From positions 162,624 through 208,957 of the forward strand of contig BFEA01000210.1 of assembly GCA_003427395.1 (NCBI GenBank): DNA of 46,334 bases, read 5' to 3'. The DNA is from Chara braunii. Its lineage: Eukaryota > Streptophyta > Charophyceae > Charales > Characeae. Within the stretch, counting starts at the first letter, position 1. Each line of letters starts with the position of its first letter. The notes beneath the pieces are model-generated. The model made no database searches and was not told the origin of the DNA. It saw nothing but the letters and a program-made list of their open reading frames with translations. The translations under genes were made by a program, and so were the position numbers. Positions 22,140-31,343 of this stretch are shown piece after piece.

Positions 22140-22370
22140 ATTCAGAAAAAATCCCCCCTTTCCCTTCCTTCCTCCATTCTCTCCATTCCCCTATCTATCC
22201 CTTTACCCTAATCTGCCCCCGCTGGGATTTGATGCCCATCCCCAGAAAAGAGTATTCCTCACAATTTGCCCGTACCCCCTCCAGGGTTTCACCACCCGCC
22301 TAATGAAACCCCTGCGGGGCTGGGCTCTCCCCCTCCCCCTCAGCAAAATGTCATTCGCTTAGACAACACC
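22140..22370. repeat. C-rich dispersed repeat
   Basis: The words AATCTGCCCCCGCTGGG.TTGAT and CCCTCCAGG near 22209-22285 recur in order at 32310-32420. No coding capacity is seen. Confidence 0.4.
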
Positions 22371-22489
22371 CTAAAGATAATGATCATGAGGATGATGATG
22401 ACGACCCACTCACCTGCTGATGCGAAAGGCGAACGACGCCTTGGAGAGCAAACTCTAATGATAACAAACTAATAATGATGATAATAATC

Positions 22490-22525
22490 ATCATAATGAT
22501 GATAATAATGTTGATGATGTCGATA

Positions 22526-22558
<33 letters not shown>

Positions 22559-22608
22559 TTGATGCTGATGCTGATGATGATGAAGACACACCAATGATGA
22601 TGCTCATA

Positions 22609-22641
<33 letters not shown>

Positions 22642-22667
22642 TCAATAATGATGATGATGATGATAAA

Positions 22668-22702
<35 letters not shown>

Positions 22703-22936
22703 CACACCAATGAAGATGCTCATAATGATGATGGTGATGTCAGTAATGCTGTTGCTGCTGCTGCTGCTGATGATGATGTTCGCTGGGCCCAAAGGAAGCT
22801 CCGGTTGAAAAGCACGCCAGCCCCCATACTGATGATAATGATGATGACGATGATGATGATGATGATGATAATGATGAAGGTGATGATGAAGGTGATGATG
22901 ATGATGGTGATGATAATGGTGATGATGATAACCGTC

Positions 22937-22968
<32 letters not shown>

Positions 22969-23060
22969 CAGCGATGATAAAACCAAAGATGGTGATGATG
23001 AATGAAAATTACCGCCGTTATCCCCACATTATGAAAATGTCGATGATGATAATGATGAAG
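22490..23060. repeat. Long GAT/ATG trinucleotide microsatellite cluster
   Basis: Several hundred bases of (GAT)n with interruptions. A unit ending ACACACCAATGA.GATGCTCATAATGATGATG occurs twice (about 22586 and 22702). A short GCTGCTGCTGCTG run lies at 22748-22768. Open frames here are poly-D/M/S artefacts. Confidence 0.95.
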
Positions 23061-23407
23061 ATTACCGCCGTTGGCAACGCAGTACGAGTGAAGGCCGACG
23101 ACAAATCCACCAGGACACTGAAACTGAAAGCTGGCCAGAATTAAAGAGAACGTCCCACCTCATGAAGCAAAGTATCCTCAGTCACATTGAGGTTTCCAAC
23201 GCCTGAAGGTTCTCGCCATGAAGCAGAAGCACCAACCCCCCTTCTCTACCTGCGCCAGCCTGTGACGCCAGGAGATCAGCACGAAACAGAACAGAAGACC
23301 ATCGCCTCTCCCTCCTCTCTGTCAACTAGAGACGCCACCATCCCCCTAGTAGAGTAGCAGCACTCAACGTCCGTGTCTCTGTGATGTCACCTCCCTCATT
23401 TTCCGCA

Positions 23408-23535
23408 GCCGCACACTAGCGCTGCTCCACCCGGCAGCGCACCGCCCACTAGCAGCATTCCACCTGGCAGCTCACCGCCCGCTAGCGGCACTCCACCTGG
23501 CAGCGCACCGCCCGCTAGCAGCGCTCCACCTGGCA
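23408..23535. repeat. 33-bp minisatellite, about 4 copies
   Basis: Copies at 23408-23436 (partial), 23437-23469, 23470-23502 and 23503-23535 share GC.CACCGCCC.CTAGC and CTCCACCTGGCA. The period is a multiple of three, but I see no supporting open frame of useful length. Confidence 0.9.
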
Positions 23536-24086
23536 CACGCATCGGTACACTACCACGTCGCCCGCTCGCCGCGCGCGTTCCTCCATAGCTTGCTTGGCGC
23601 CGGCGCTGCTCCCCCGGTAGTCATGTGTTATTTTATGAATTTCTGCTAGTTGAGGGAGAGCACGACTTCGAAATATCAATTTTGTATTTTGACTATAACC
23701 ACTTTTTTCAGAAGGTACTGAAGGTGATGTTTCTTGCAGTGCACTAGCCTATATTGGGCCTGTAGAATATTACATGAGCCTGGCGTCCGAAGTTCCCATA
23801 CGGCAAGGTTTGTCCTCCTCCGCTTCCGCTTCCACTAGGGCTGGGGGGTTGGCCCAGCCTTGGTGCTCGTCACTGCTGTCTGGTCCAAGTTGCCCTCGAT
23901 ACTGGTGCGGTGATGGTCCTGAGTGCTGGTCACACTGAGGTAGGATAGTAGGGACAGTGGGTGCACTGGGAGTATTAACGTGGGGATGGATAGGGTAGGA
24001 GGCCTATCCTGTCAGGACAATCATTGGCTGCTGCTGCCAGCAATCACCGCGGGTCTGGTCCTTGGCCTCTACAACACCCTGGGATT

Positions 24087-24124
<38 letters not shown>

Positions 24125-24670
24125 ACCGCAAACAACCTCCAGCAAAAAGATCTCTACCACAAGATGGTGCAGCCATCTGCGGCCGCCGTGAGACACTACT
24201 GTTGGACTGAACTTTCTGCTAGCAAAACCCTCGTCCCACGTCTGGAATGTCTTCTCATCCCTGGGGTATACAGTCTTCCCCCAAACATTGTGCACCCTGA
24301 TAATGAATGTATACAGACTACGCCCCGTCTCGATGCAGTCAAAATGAGGGTGCATTGTGATTGGAGGAAGACCGTTGTGGGACCCTGCCCCTGCAAGCAT
24401 AGCTTGAAGGGGTAGAGTAGTGGCGGGTAAGGAGTGGGAGGTGAATTTGAGAGAAGAATCAGGGGTAGAGAGAATCAGGGGTACTCATTGTTTTCGCATT
24501 AACTGGGTTAGAGTTAGGTGTTGCTGTATTGTAGCGGCCCCCCGATGAGGAGAAAACAACTTTCGAAAAAGAAAAAAGAAGAAAAAAAAAAAACCTTGAG
24601 CCTTGAGGGAAGAATATAGCTTAGCTTAGCTCAGAACAAAGCTGTGTTCACAGGGGTCCCCTGTATAAGC
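23536..24670. other. Unassigned, with two poly(A) tracts
   Basis: No gene is recognised. An uninterrupted A run at about 24089-24120 and an A-rich tract at 24562-24593 probably mark 3' ends of plus-strand retroposons whose bodies I cannot classify. Confidence 0.4.
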
Positions 24671-24801
24671 CTTAGGGCATGGCCACACCACTCTCGAAAT
24701 GGGCAAAATGAGAATGAACTTCCCAGTAGACCATGGCCAGATGCACCGGTCACATTTTTGTCTTTTTCACATGTAGAGAGTGGTGTGGCAAGGCCCTCAG
24801 G
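24671..24801. mobile_element. MITE copy 1 (CTTAGGGC...GCCACACCA ends)
   Basis: The terminal inverted repeats are CTTAGGGCATGGCCACACCA at the left and TGGTGTGGCAAGGCCCTCAG at the right, with CACTCTC/GAGAGTG continuing inside. An internal CCAGATGCACCGG word is shared with copy 2 at 30458-30630. The (T/C)AGGGC termini are reminiscent of hAT-type elements. I could not define a target duplication. Confidence 0.75.
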
Positions 24802-25249
24802 AGTAGTGGTAGGTAGGTAGTGAAGGTGAATTGAAATAATTTGAAATAATTTGAAAGATTTGAGAGAAGAAGAATATGGCATACTTTTTTAAACCACCAG
24901 TACTTCCTAAAGTCTTGCCCGTTAACACTACGCTATTTTAGGAAACGTACAGGCCACTACAGGAGCGCCCAAATTCATCCAACTAGAAACGTTTCTACTC
25001 TATTTTTTTTGGGTGGCCCATAGCTGGGCTAAGTACTGGTGGTTTAAAGAAAGTATTATGAGGAACCCGGTAGCAGCCACATCCGTGCTCAAGCCTCCAA
25101 CGAGGGAACATGCGCGGGAGCCGCACCCACCAGCAGGTGCGACACCTGACAACAGGTGGGCGATACCGGCCAGGGGTCAGCCGGTAGCATCAGGACCTAC
25201 AGTAGCTTCTTCGATGGGTCAGTCACTGTGCCTCCCCTCAGGTGGTGGT

Positions 25250-25505
25250 CCCCTCCCCCTATGAACATCAGCAGTCTCTGCTCCATGCCACTCGGGGGGA
25301 CCAACAGCCTATCTCTAGGTGGNGGNNGCCAAGCTTGCCCAGGAAGGTACATGAGACCAATGGGAATTGAACCCAAGCCCTCCTGAATGCCACTTGCCTG
25401 CCTTACGAACTGAGCTAGGCCGCTGGATCCAAAGAGAGAACGAAATAAAACCGACAAAAAGAAAAACGCTGTTTGCATTCAGCTCATGTGGCTGAATGAA
25501 TGGTA
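25250..25505 (-). mobile_element. tRNA-derived SINE copy 1
   Basis: On the minus strand GGCCTAGCTCAGTTCGTAAGG begins a tRNA-like head. TAGCTCAGTTCG fits the Pol III A box, and GGGTTCAATTCCC about 40 bases on fits the B box. A CAAGCTTGGC-containing body follows. Three ambiguous bases (25323, 25326, 25327) lie inside it. The GAACGAAATAAAACC...AAAACGCTG segment at 25437-25475 is probably the A-rich tail region of the neighbouring unit. Confidence 0.75.
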
Positions 25506-25612
25506 CACCGATCCACTGCTGGCGGGCGCCAAGCTTGCCCAGGAAGGTACCTGAAACCCAAGCGCTCCTGAATGCCACTTGCGCGTGACTTACCAACTGA
25601 GCTACCTTCTTC
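25506..25612 (-). mobile_element. tRNA-derived SINE copy 2
   Basis: The minus strand reads GGTAGCTCAGTTGGTAAGTC (a perfect A-box match, TAGCTCAGTTGG), then CAAGTGGCATTCAGGAG, then a B box decayed to GGGTTTCAGG. The body CCTTCCTGGGCAAGCTTGGC is the same as in copy 1. It directly abuts the hairpin at 25605-25721. Confidence 0.8.
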
Positions 25613-25721
25613 CCCCGAATACAACGTATACGGTCATTATAGCTGTATTTAGACTAAAAGATACCCCAAAATACAGCTAAAAAAAAAAAAAAAACCGTAC
25701 GTTGTATTCGGGGGAAGAAGG
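25605..25721. repeat. 117-bp inverted-repeat element
   Basis: CCTTCTTCCCCCGAATACAA at the left pairs with TTGTATTCGGGGGAAGAAGG at the right. A second nested pair, AGCTGTATTT/AATACAGCT, lies inside. The loop holds a run of A residues (25679-25693). A compact fold-back unit at the junction of two SINE units. Confidence 0.8.
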
Positions 25722-25960
25722 GAGGGCGGTGGGTTTAAGAAAGAATGAAATCAAGGCGGAAAAAGGAAAAACGCTGTGTGCATTGAGCTCATGAGCCTCA
25801 TGTGGCTGACCGGTCCACAGATCAACTGTTGATAAGCAGACCGGGGTCGAACTCCGATGTGAGGGCATACCCACACCAGGACTTCTGGATTCTAACTCCG
25901 ATGTGAGGGCATACCCACACCAGGGCTTCTTACTTATTTCTTGGCAGAATTGCGGTGAGA
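25722..25960 (-). mobile_element. SINE copy 3 with 37-bp tandem duplication
   Basis: The segment AAAAACGCTGTGTGCATTGAGCTCATG...GGTCCAC matches copies 1 and 2. AACTCCGATGTGAGGGCATA starts twice (25850-25886 and 25894-25930, period 44), a duplicated tRNA-like head segment. Confidence 0.6.
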
Positions 25961-26099
25961 TGCATCCCAGTTGGGCCGTAATACGGTGAGGTACAATTAA
26001 GATTCTGCTACTGTAGTGTGAGTAGGTACTGATTCGGATAAGGAAAATAACTCGCAATTACCTGCGGCCGGTCAGTTCTGCGACGATTATCTCAAGGCC

Positions 26100-26330
26100 A
26101 GAAAGACACACACACACACACAAACAACACAAAAAAAAAGAAAAAAAGAAAAAAAGAAAAAGAAGGGTTGTCTGCATGCCCATGCGGCTGGACGGGTCCC
26201 CATCGGCCTCAGGGATCAGATGCTGCATGAAATAACTGTGGCCCTGATGAGCCTCGAAGAGGAGCACTCTGCGTTTTATTTCGACGGGTTCCACAGGTAA
26301 ACGGTCCGGCTCAGCATAGCACACACCGCA
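26100..26330 (-). mobile_element. SINE-like unit abutting the FNR 5' flank
   Basis: A (CA)n run and an A-rich tract (26101-26165) are followed by TGCATGCCCATGCGGCTGGACGGGTCC. This is the same arrangement of A-rich tract, 'TGCAT..CATG.GGCTG' and 'GG(T/A)CC' as in the neighbouring SINE copies. Its far end is uncertain, but it lies within about 60-100 bp of the FNR start codon. Confidence 0.45.
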
Positions 26331-26389
26331 GCACGGCTGTTAGCGTAAGCGCTTCGTCGTGGTCTGCGAAAGGCAACGCGCGAGTGGCG

Positions 26390-27574
26390 ATGGCGCAGGC
26401 CACAGCTTTCCACGTGGCAACGGTGTGCGCGCCGGCCAACGTCTCACTGTCGACGAGGGCGAGGGATGCCACCGCCCCGCCATCGCGATGCCAAGCGGTG
26501 AAGGGATGCAGCGTGGCGAGCGCGGATGAGTTGTTGCGCGGGGGCTTCTTCAGTGGCGCGGAGTCCGCAGCACTGCGCGGCGCTGTGCGGGTGGAGTTTC
26601 CGCAGCAGCGATGGCGGCGCCGCACAAGAGCCCTCCGCGTGGCGGCGCAGAAGACTGCCACTCTCCCCGTTGCTCTGGAGGCGGGAGAAGTGCCCCTTCA
26701 CCTTTTCAAGAACAAAGAACCGTACATCGCCACCGTCAAATCCGTCGAGCGCATCGTCGGCCCTAATGCGCCGGGAGAGGTGTGCCACATTGTCATCGAC
26801 CATGGTGGCAACATGCCCTACTGGGAAGGACAGAGCTATGGCGTCATTCCCCCCGGAGAGAACCCTAAGCGGCCGGGCACTCCCCACACAGTCCGCCTCT
26901 ACTCCATCGCCTCCACAAGGTACGGCGACGAGTTCGACGGCAAGACCGCCAGCCTGTGTGTCCGCCGGGCTCTATATATAGACCCAGAGACAGGCAAGGA
27001 GGATCCTTCGAAGAAGGGTGTGTGCAGCAATTTCTTGTGTGATGCCAAGCCCGGCGACAAAATCCAGCTGACAGGACCAGCGGGGAAGGTCATGCTTCTG
27101 CCCGAGGAGGACCCCAACGCCAACCATATTATGGTTGCCACTGGGACGGGGATCGCCCCCTACAGAGCATACCTCCGGCGCATGTTTATGGAAGATGTGC
27201 CCACGTTCAAGTACGGAGGGAAGGCGTGGCTGTTCCTGGGAGTGGCAAACAGAGATGCACTTCTTTACGACGAGGAGTTCCAGTCGTACTTGAAGAAATA
27301 CCCGGAGAACTTCCGATACAGCACAGCACTGAGCAGGGAGGAAAACAATAGGTCGGGGGGGAAGATGTACATCCAAGACAAGATGGAGGAGCATAGTACA
27401 GAGTTGTTCGATCTCCTGGAAGGCGGTGCGCACATCTATTTTTGTGGACTGAAAGGCATGATGCCAGGGATCATAGCCATGCTCAAGAGAGTCGCAGAAT
27501 CGAAAGGTCTCGATTGGGACGAGAGGCTGGGCGCAATGAAGAAGGATCACCGCTGGCATGTGGAAGTTTATTAG
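26390..27574 (+). CDS. Ferredoxin-NADP+ reductase, plastid-targeted, root-type-like
   Basis: Transfers electrons between ferredoxin and NADP(H) using bound FAD, in the plastid. An uninterrupted 394-codon frame starts at ATG 26390 (context GGCGATGGCG, purine at -3 and G at +4). The frame also opens 6 bp upstream at a GTG, which I reject as a start. Residues 1 to about 88 are rich in A, S, R and T with few acidic residues and look like a transit peptide ([12 protein letters not shown] near its end). The FAD domain has RLYSIAS (169-175) and GVCSNFLC (210-217). The NADP domain has [15 protein letters not shown] (252-266), WLFLGVAN (280-287), the cysteine loop YFCGLKGMM (350-358) and the C-terminal tyrosine in WHVEVY that stacks on [35 protein letters not shown] and [15 protein letters not shown] match root-type and cyanobacterial FNR better than leaf-type, so it may favour the NADPH-to-ferredoxin direction. 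The length is complete. It has no introns, unlike typical land-plant FNR genes, and is GC-rich against AT-rich neighbours. Confidence 0.97.
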   Translation: MAQATAFHVATVCAPANVSLSTRARDATAPPSRCQAVKGCSVASADELLRGGFFSGAESAALRGAVRVEFPQQRWRRRTRALRVAAQKTATLPVALEAGEVPLHLFKNKEPYIATVKSVERIVGPNAPGEVCHIVIDHGGNMPYWEGQSYGVIPPGENPKRPGTPHTVRLYSIASTRYGDEFDGKTASLCVRRALYIDPETGKEDPSKKGVCSNFLCDAKPGDKIQLTGPAGKVMLLPEEDPNANHIMVATGTGIAPYRAYLRRMFMEDVPTFKYGGKAWLFLGVANRDALLYDEEFQSYLKKYPENFRYSTALSREENNRSGGKMYIQDKMEEHSTELFDLLEGGAHIYFCGLKGMMPGIIAMLKRVAESKGLDWDERLGAMKKDHRWHVEVY

Positions 27575-27674
27575 CTTTGTGTGCGTGTGCGTGCGTGTGT
27601 GGGCGCACGTGCATGTGTCTCTGTTGTGCAGGCGCGGAGAGAGACAGAGGGAGACAGATCAGGGTTGTCTGCGC

Positions 27675-27705
<31 letters not shown>

Positions 27706-27707
27706 AG
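27575..27707 (+). repeat. FNR 3' flank with (GT)n microsatellite
   Basis: Directly after the stop codon the sequence turns into GTGTGCGT-rich DNA, ending in a (GT)n run at 27678-27706 that stops at the gap. No AATAAA-like polyadenylation signal is visible before the gap. Confidence 0.85.
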
Positions 27708-28242
27708 NNNNNNNNNNNNNNNNNNNNNNNNNNNNNNNNNNNNNNNNNNNNNNNNNNNNNNNNNNNNNNNNNNNNNNNNNNNNNNNNNNNNNNNNNNNNN
27801 NNNNNNNNNNNNNNNNNNNNNNNNNNNNNNNNNNNNNNNNNNNNNNNNNNNNNNNNNNNNNNNNNNNNNNNNNNNNNNNNNNNNNNNNNNNNNNNNNNNN
27901 NNNNNNNNNNNNNNNNNNNNNNNNNNNNNNNNNNNNNNNNNNNNNNNNNNNNNNNNNNNNNNNNNNNNNNNNNNNNNNNNNNNNNNNNNNNNNNNNNNNN
28001 NNNNNNNNNNNNNNNNNNNNNNNNNNNNNNNNNNNNNNNNNNNNNNNNNNNNNNNNNNNNNNNNNNNNNNNNNNNNNNNNNNNNNNNNNNNNNNNNNNNN
28101 NNNNNNNNNNNNNNNNNNNNNNNNNNNNNNNNNNNNNNNNNNNNNNNNNNNNNNNNNNNNNNNNNNNNNNNNNNNNNNNNNNNNNNNNNNNNNNNNNNNN
28201 NNNNNNNNNNNNNNNNNNNNNNNNNNNNNNNNNNNNNNNNNN
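27708..28242. other. Assembly gap (535 N)
   Basis: An unresolved run of N between (GT)n and (AG)n microsatellites. The true content is unknown. Open frames running across it are not real. Confidence 0.99.

Positions 28243-28305
<63 letters not shown>
28243..28305. repeat. (AG)n microsatellite
   Basis: A pure AG run on the right edge of the gap, about 63 bp. Confidence 0.97.
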
Positions 28306-28309
<4 letters not shown>

Positions 28310-28685
28310 CAGACGTGGACTTACCGTTGTTTGTTCTACAGTTAACATAGGAGCGAGAGAGGGAGCCGCCTGTGTTACTTCGCAGAGTAGTTCTCTCCAT
28401 CACTGCCTTACTTTTTCTTTTGGGTGGGTATCCTAAACCGTAAGTGTTCATGTGGTCCGTAGCATAGACTATTCCCGTCCTTATCGAGGGAGATGCGTAC
28501 CCTCTCTCGGCTCAACGAACACTTCATTACTTCTTTTACATGTATTCGCCTTTCGTTCTTTGTTAACGCTCAGCGCATCTGAATCTGAGGATATGATATG
28601 AGGATATTTGGCAACACTCGCTAGCTCCTTCTTGCTGTTTTCTAGCCAATAAAATTTGGGCGCATACTAGAACAGTCTATGTTTA

Positions 28686-28777
28686 CTCTTATGTTTTAAA
28701 AAACAAGGGACTCTGGAATACTGAGGTCCGTCTCTTATGTTTTAAAAAACAAGGGACTCTGGAATACTGAGGTCCGT
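28686..28777. repeat. 46-bp perfect tandem duplication
   Basis: Two consecutive identical copies (28686-28731 and 28732-28777), each starting CTCTTATGTTTTAAAAAACA and ending GAGGTCCGT. Identity suggests a recent duplication or an assembly duplication. Confidence 0.9.
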
Positions 28778-30457
28778 CAGTTCGATGACGATACCAGTAG
28801 GCCTTGGTGGTTTGTTTTTTTTTTTTTGTCCTTTTTTAACTTTCGTTCAAGTTGATTGCATTGCAATTCTACCTAACATATTATGTGTTCCTCCTTTTTT
28901 TTTTTTTTTTTTTTTTTGTTTGTTTGTTGTGAATGGCCCCTGCCTGGCACCTGGCCGGGCCCTTGCCTCACCGGTGATTCCAGGCATAGCTAAAGGCAAC
29001 CTGGGCGCTGCTGAAGTATCCTTGATATTTCAGCGAGATTTCTGCCGTGCTTCCTCTCCACTCTCTACTGTCGGCTGGAGGGGAGAGGGCGGGAGTAACC
29101 GTCCTTTTTTTTTCTCCTTATTTTTAAAAAGAAATCGGGGACCAGTGCGCCAGGCTTTGATTATCAACAGAAAATAAGAAAATACAATTCCTTTTTTTTC
29201 TTCGGACCATTACTCGATTTATGCGTGTCATCCTTCTTTTTTTTTATTTTTTATTTTTAATGCGTGTTATCCTTGCGCAGGGGTGATGCTAATCTTCTCT
29301 GTATCCAAAAAGGGGGGGTACCCTTCTTTGTATCCTTCCAATTTTATGGCTGTCGTTTTTTTTTGTTTTTTTTTTCGTTTTTCGTTTTTCAATCCGGCCC
29401 ATTGCCCAAGGCTTTGATTATCAACAGAAAGGAGGATTGCACGACTGGGGCCATTACCCGAGTTCGGCTTTGAATTTTTTGGCTTGTTTTTTTTTTTTTA
29501 GGGTCCTACCCTGGGCTACGAACCGGGCCGCCCGGGCGACCCGACCGGGCAAGGAGTAAGCAAGGCCCCTGAAAAAAAAAGAAAAAAAATACAAAAAATC
29601 TGTAAAGAAAAGTATGTTATGCAGAGAAATGAACTGAAGAGCTTTTGCCTCAGGGTGTAATCAGGAAAAATAAAATAAAAATAAAACATTCTTTACCAAG
29701 TTAAAAGTAAAAATCACAATAAAAATTATATATGCACGGATATATCATATATATACAAGGAAGAAGATAAAAAATGAATTGATATCTTTTTTGTTTCCTT
29801 TTGTTTTTTTCGCTTTTGCGCTCTGATATTCATGTGACGATATATATATTTGTTGTCCTCTTCTCCCTCTCTGCCTACGGTTTACCGGGCAGCTCTGTTT
29901 GACGATAGATATATATATCGGCCGGGCAAGTGGGCCCGGGCCACTCTGGTAGCCTGGGTCCTACACCCTTATGAGACTTAATCCCCACCCTTCCTCTCGT
30001 GAATTCCCTACACACCCCTATCTGTCCCAACGTCCCCTTCACGGCAATCCCGGGAAATGAAATACCACAAGATGATAAAAAAACAGAGATTTTCTATTTA
30101 AAAAAAGAAGGAAAAAAAAGAAGAAACAGAGATTTTCTGGAAGATGCTACACATATTCGATCCCACGAAACGCAACCACGATGGCCAAGATTCTCCCTCG
30201 TTCTTTTATAATTGGAGAAACTTTTTATTTAAAAAATATTAAAAAAATATTAAAAAAATATTAAGAAAAGATGGCCAAGAAAAAAGAAAGCTGAGCTTAC
30301 ACCATGCGTTTTCTTCGGTGGAAGCCTTGGAATTTATTTTTGCAATTTCTTTATCCACATACAGCCGGTTTTAAAATCTGATTCTGATCGAGATTCTGAT
30401 CGAACTACCTTACGAGAGAGAGAGAAAACCCCTGACAGGAAAGGTGAGACAATTTAA
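28778..30457. other. T-rich retroposon debris, no gene
   Basis: Long T runs at 28813-28828, 28895-28918, 29105-29113 and 29237-29260 are each followed by GGCCC-type words. CAGGCTTTGATTATCAACAG (29151) recurs as AAGGCTTTGATTATCAACAG (29408). These are tails and heads of several minus-strand poly(A) retroposons. The rest is AT-rich with short ATATAT runs near 29740-29920. Confidence 0.5.
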
Positions 30458-30630
30458 CTAAGGGCCGCGCCACACCAGTGTCGAAACGAAAGAGAACGAA
30501 TGCATCTTCCCTTAAAAGTGGTAAGATGCATCCGTTGCTATTCATAGTAACGGATGCATCTGGCCGTTCTCTGCTGGAAGTTGCACCCTTACTTTTTTCG
30601 TTCCGACAGTTGTGTGGGCGAGGCCCTAAG
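30458..30630. mobile_element. MITE copy 2
   Basis: CTAAGGGCCGCGCCACACCA at the left is mirrored by GTTGTGTGGGCGAGGCCCTAAG at the right. ACGAAA and its complement follow inside. The centre is a strong palindrome, AGATGCATCCGTT/AACGGATGCATCT, at about 30529-30566. Same family as 24671-24801, but longer. Confidence 0.8.
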
Positions 30631-30989
30631 AATCTACTACGAAAAAACAACAACGGATCATGAAACCCCTAAAAAAAATACCTGCTATAGGCGACGTTTG
30701 TCCGCCCGACACTCCTCCCTCCCTTTCTCCTCTCTTTCTGCATGAACGCCAAGAATCACGTGCTTTCCCGATCCTGCCCCAACTCAAACCCCTCTCCACC
30801 CAGACCAAACTCCTCCCTCCTTCTCCATCTACACTAGCTTCTCCTCACCCCTCCAACAGAAGGTGCAATAGAAGAAAAAAGAGAAGGAACAAAGAGACGT
30901 GGGAGGAGGAGGCGGAAGAGGAAACATGGGAGGAAGAGAAGACGAGGTCACAGAAATATGTAAGGATGAGAAAGATAGACTGTTCCCTC

Positions 30990-30998
<9 letters not shown>

Positions 30999-31048
<50 letters not shown>

Positions 31049-31131
31049 CCTGGCGTTCCTTTTCTCTCTTTCTCCCTCTTTCGCTCTCTTCCCCTGGCGT
31101 TCCTTCTCTCTCTTTCTCCCTCTGTCACTCT

Positions 31132-31187
<56 letters not shown>

Positions 31188-31215
31188 GGGGGAGGCCATG
31201 GCACGTGCTGCAGAT

Positions 31216-31253
<38 letters not shown>

Positions 31254-31301
31254 GGGGGAGGCCATGGCACGTGCTGCAGATGCTCTCTCTCTCTCTGTCT
31301 C

Positions 31302-31340
<39 letters not shown>
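30999..31340. repeat. (CT)n microsatellite with two embedded duplicated cassettes
   Basis: CT runs are interrupted by two copies of a CCCTGGCGTTCCTT-(CT-rich) unit (31047, 31092) and by two identical 34-bp cassettes starting TTAAGGGGGAGGCCATGGCA (31184-31217 and 31250-31283), which contain CACGTG and CTGCAG. Frames through it are SLSLSL/RERERE artefacts. Confidence 0.9.

Positions 31341-31343
<3 letters not shown>

Noticed and set aside
22604-23144. Poly-D, poly-S and poly-M frames
   Set aside because: Translations of the GAT/ATG microsatellite.
25380-25612. Functional tRNA genes
   Set aside because: A and B boxes are present, but the acceptor and anticodon stems do not fold into a proper cloverleaf and the heads are fused to a repeated body. 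These are SINE heads.
26384-26389. GTG two codons upstream as FNR start
   Set aside because: A nuclear eukaryotic gene should start at ATG. ATG 26390 has a good context and gives a complete protein.
26444-27559. Minus-strand and +2 frames of 80-195 codons across FNR
   Set aside because: They are shadows of the FNR coding frame in GC-rich DNA, and the plus-strand frame has full family identity.
27442-28451. Frames of about 230-320 codons crossing the gap
   Set aside because: They consist mostly of N-derived unknown residues and RERERE or SLSLSL microsatellite translation.
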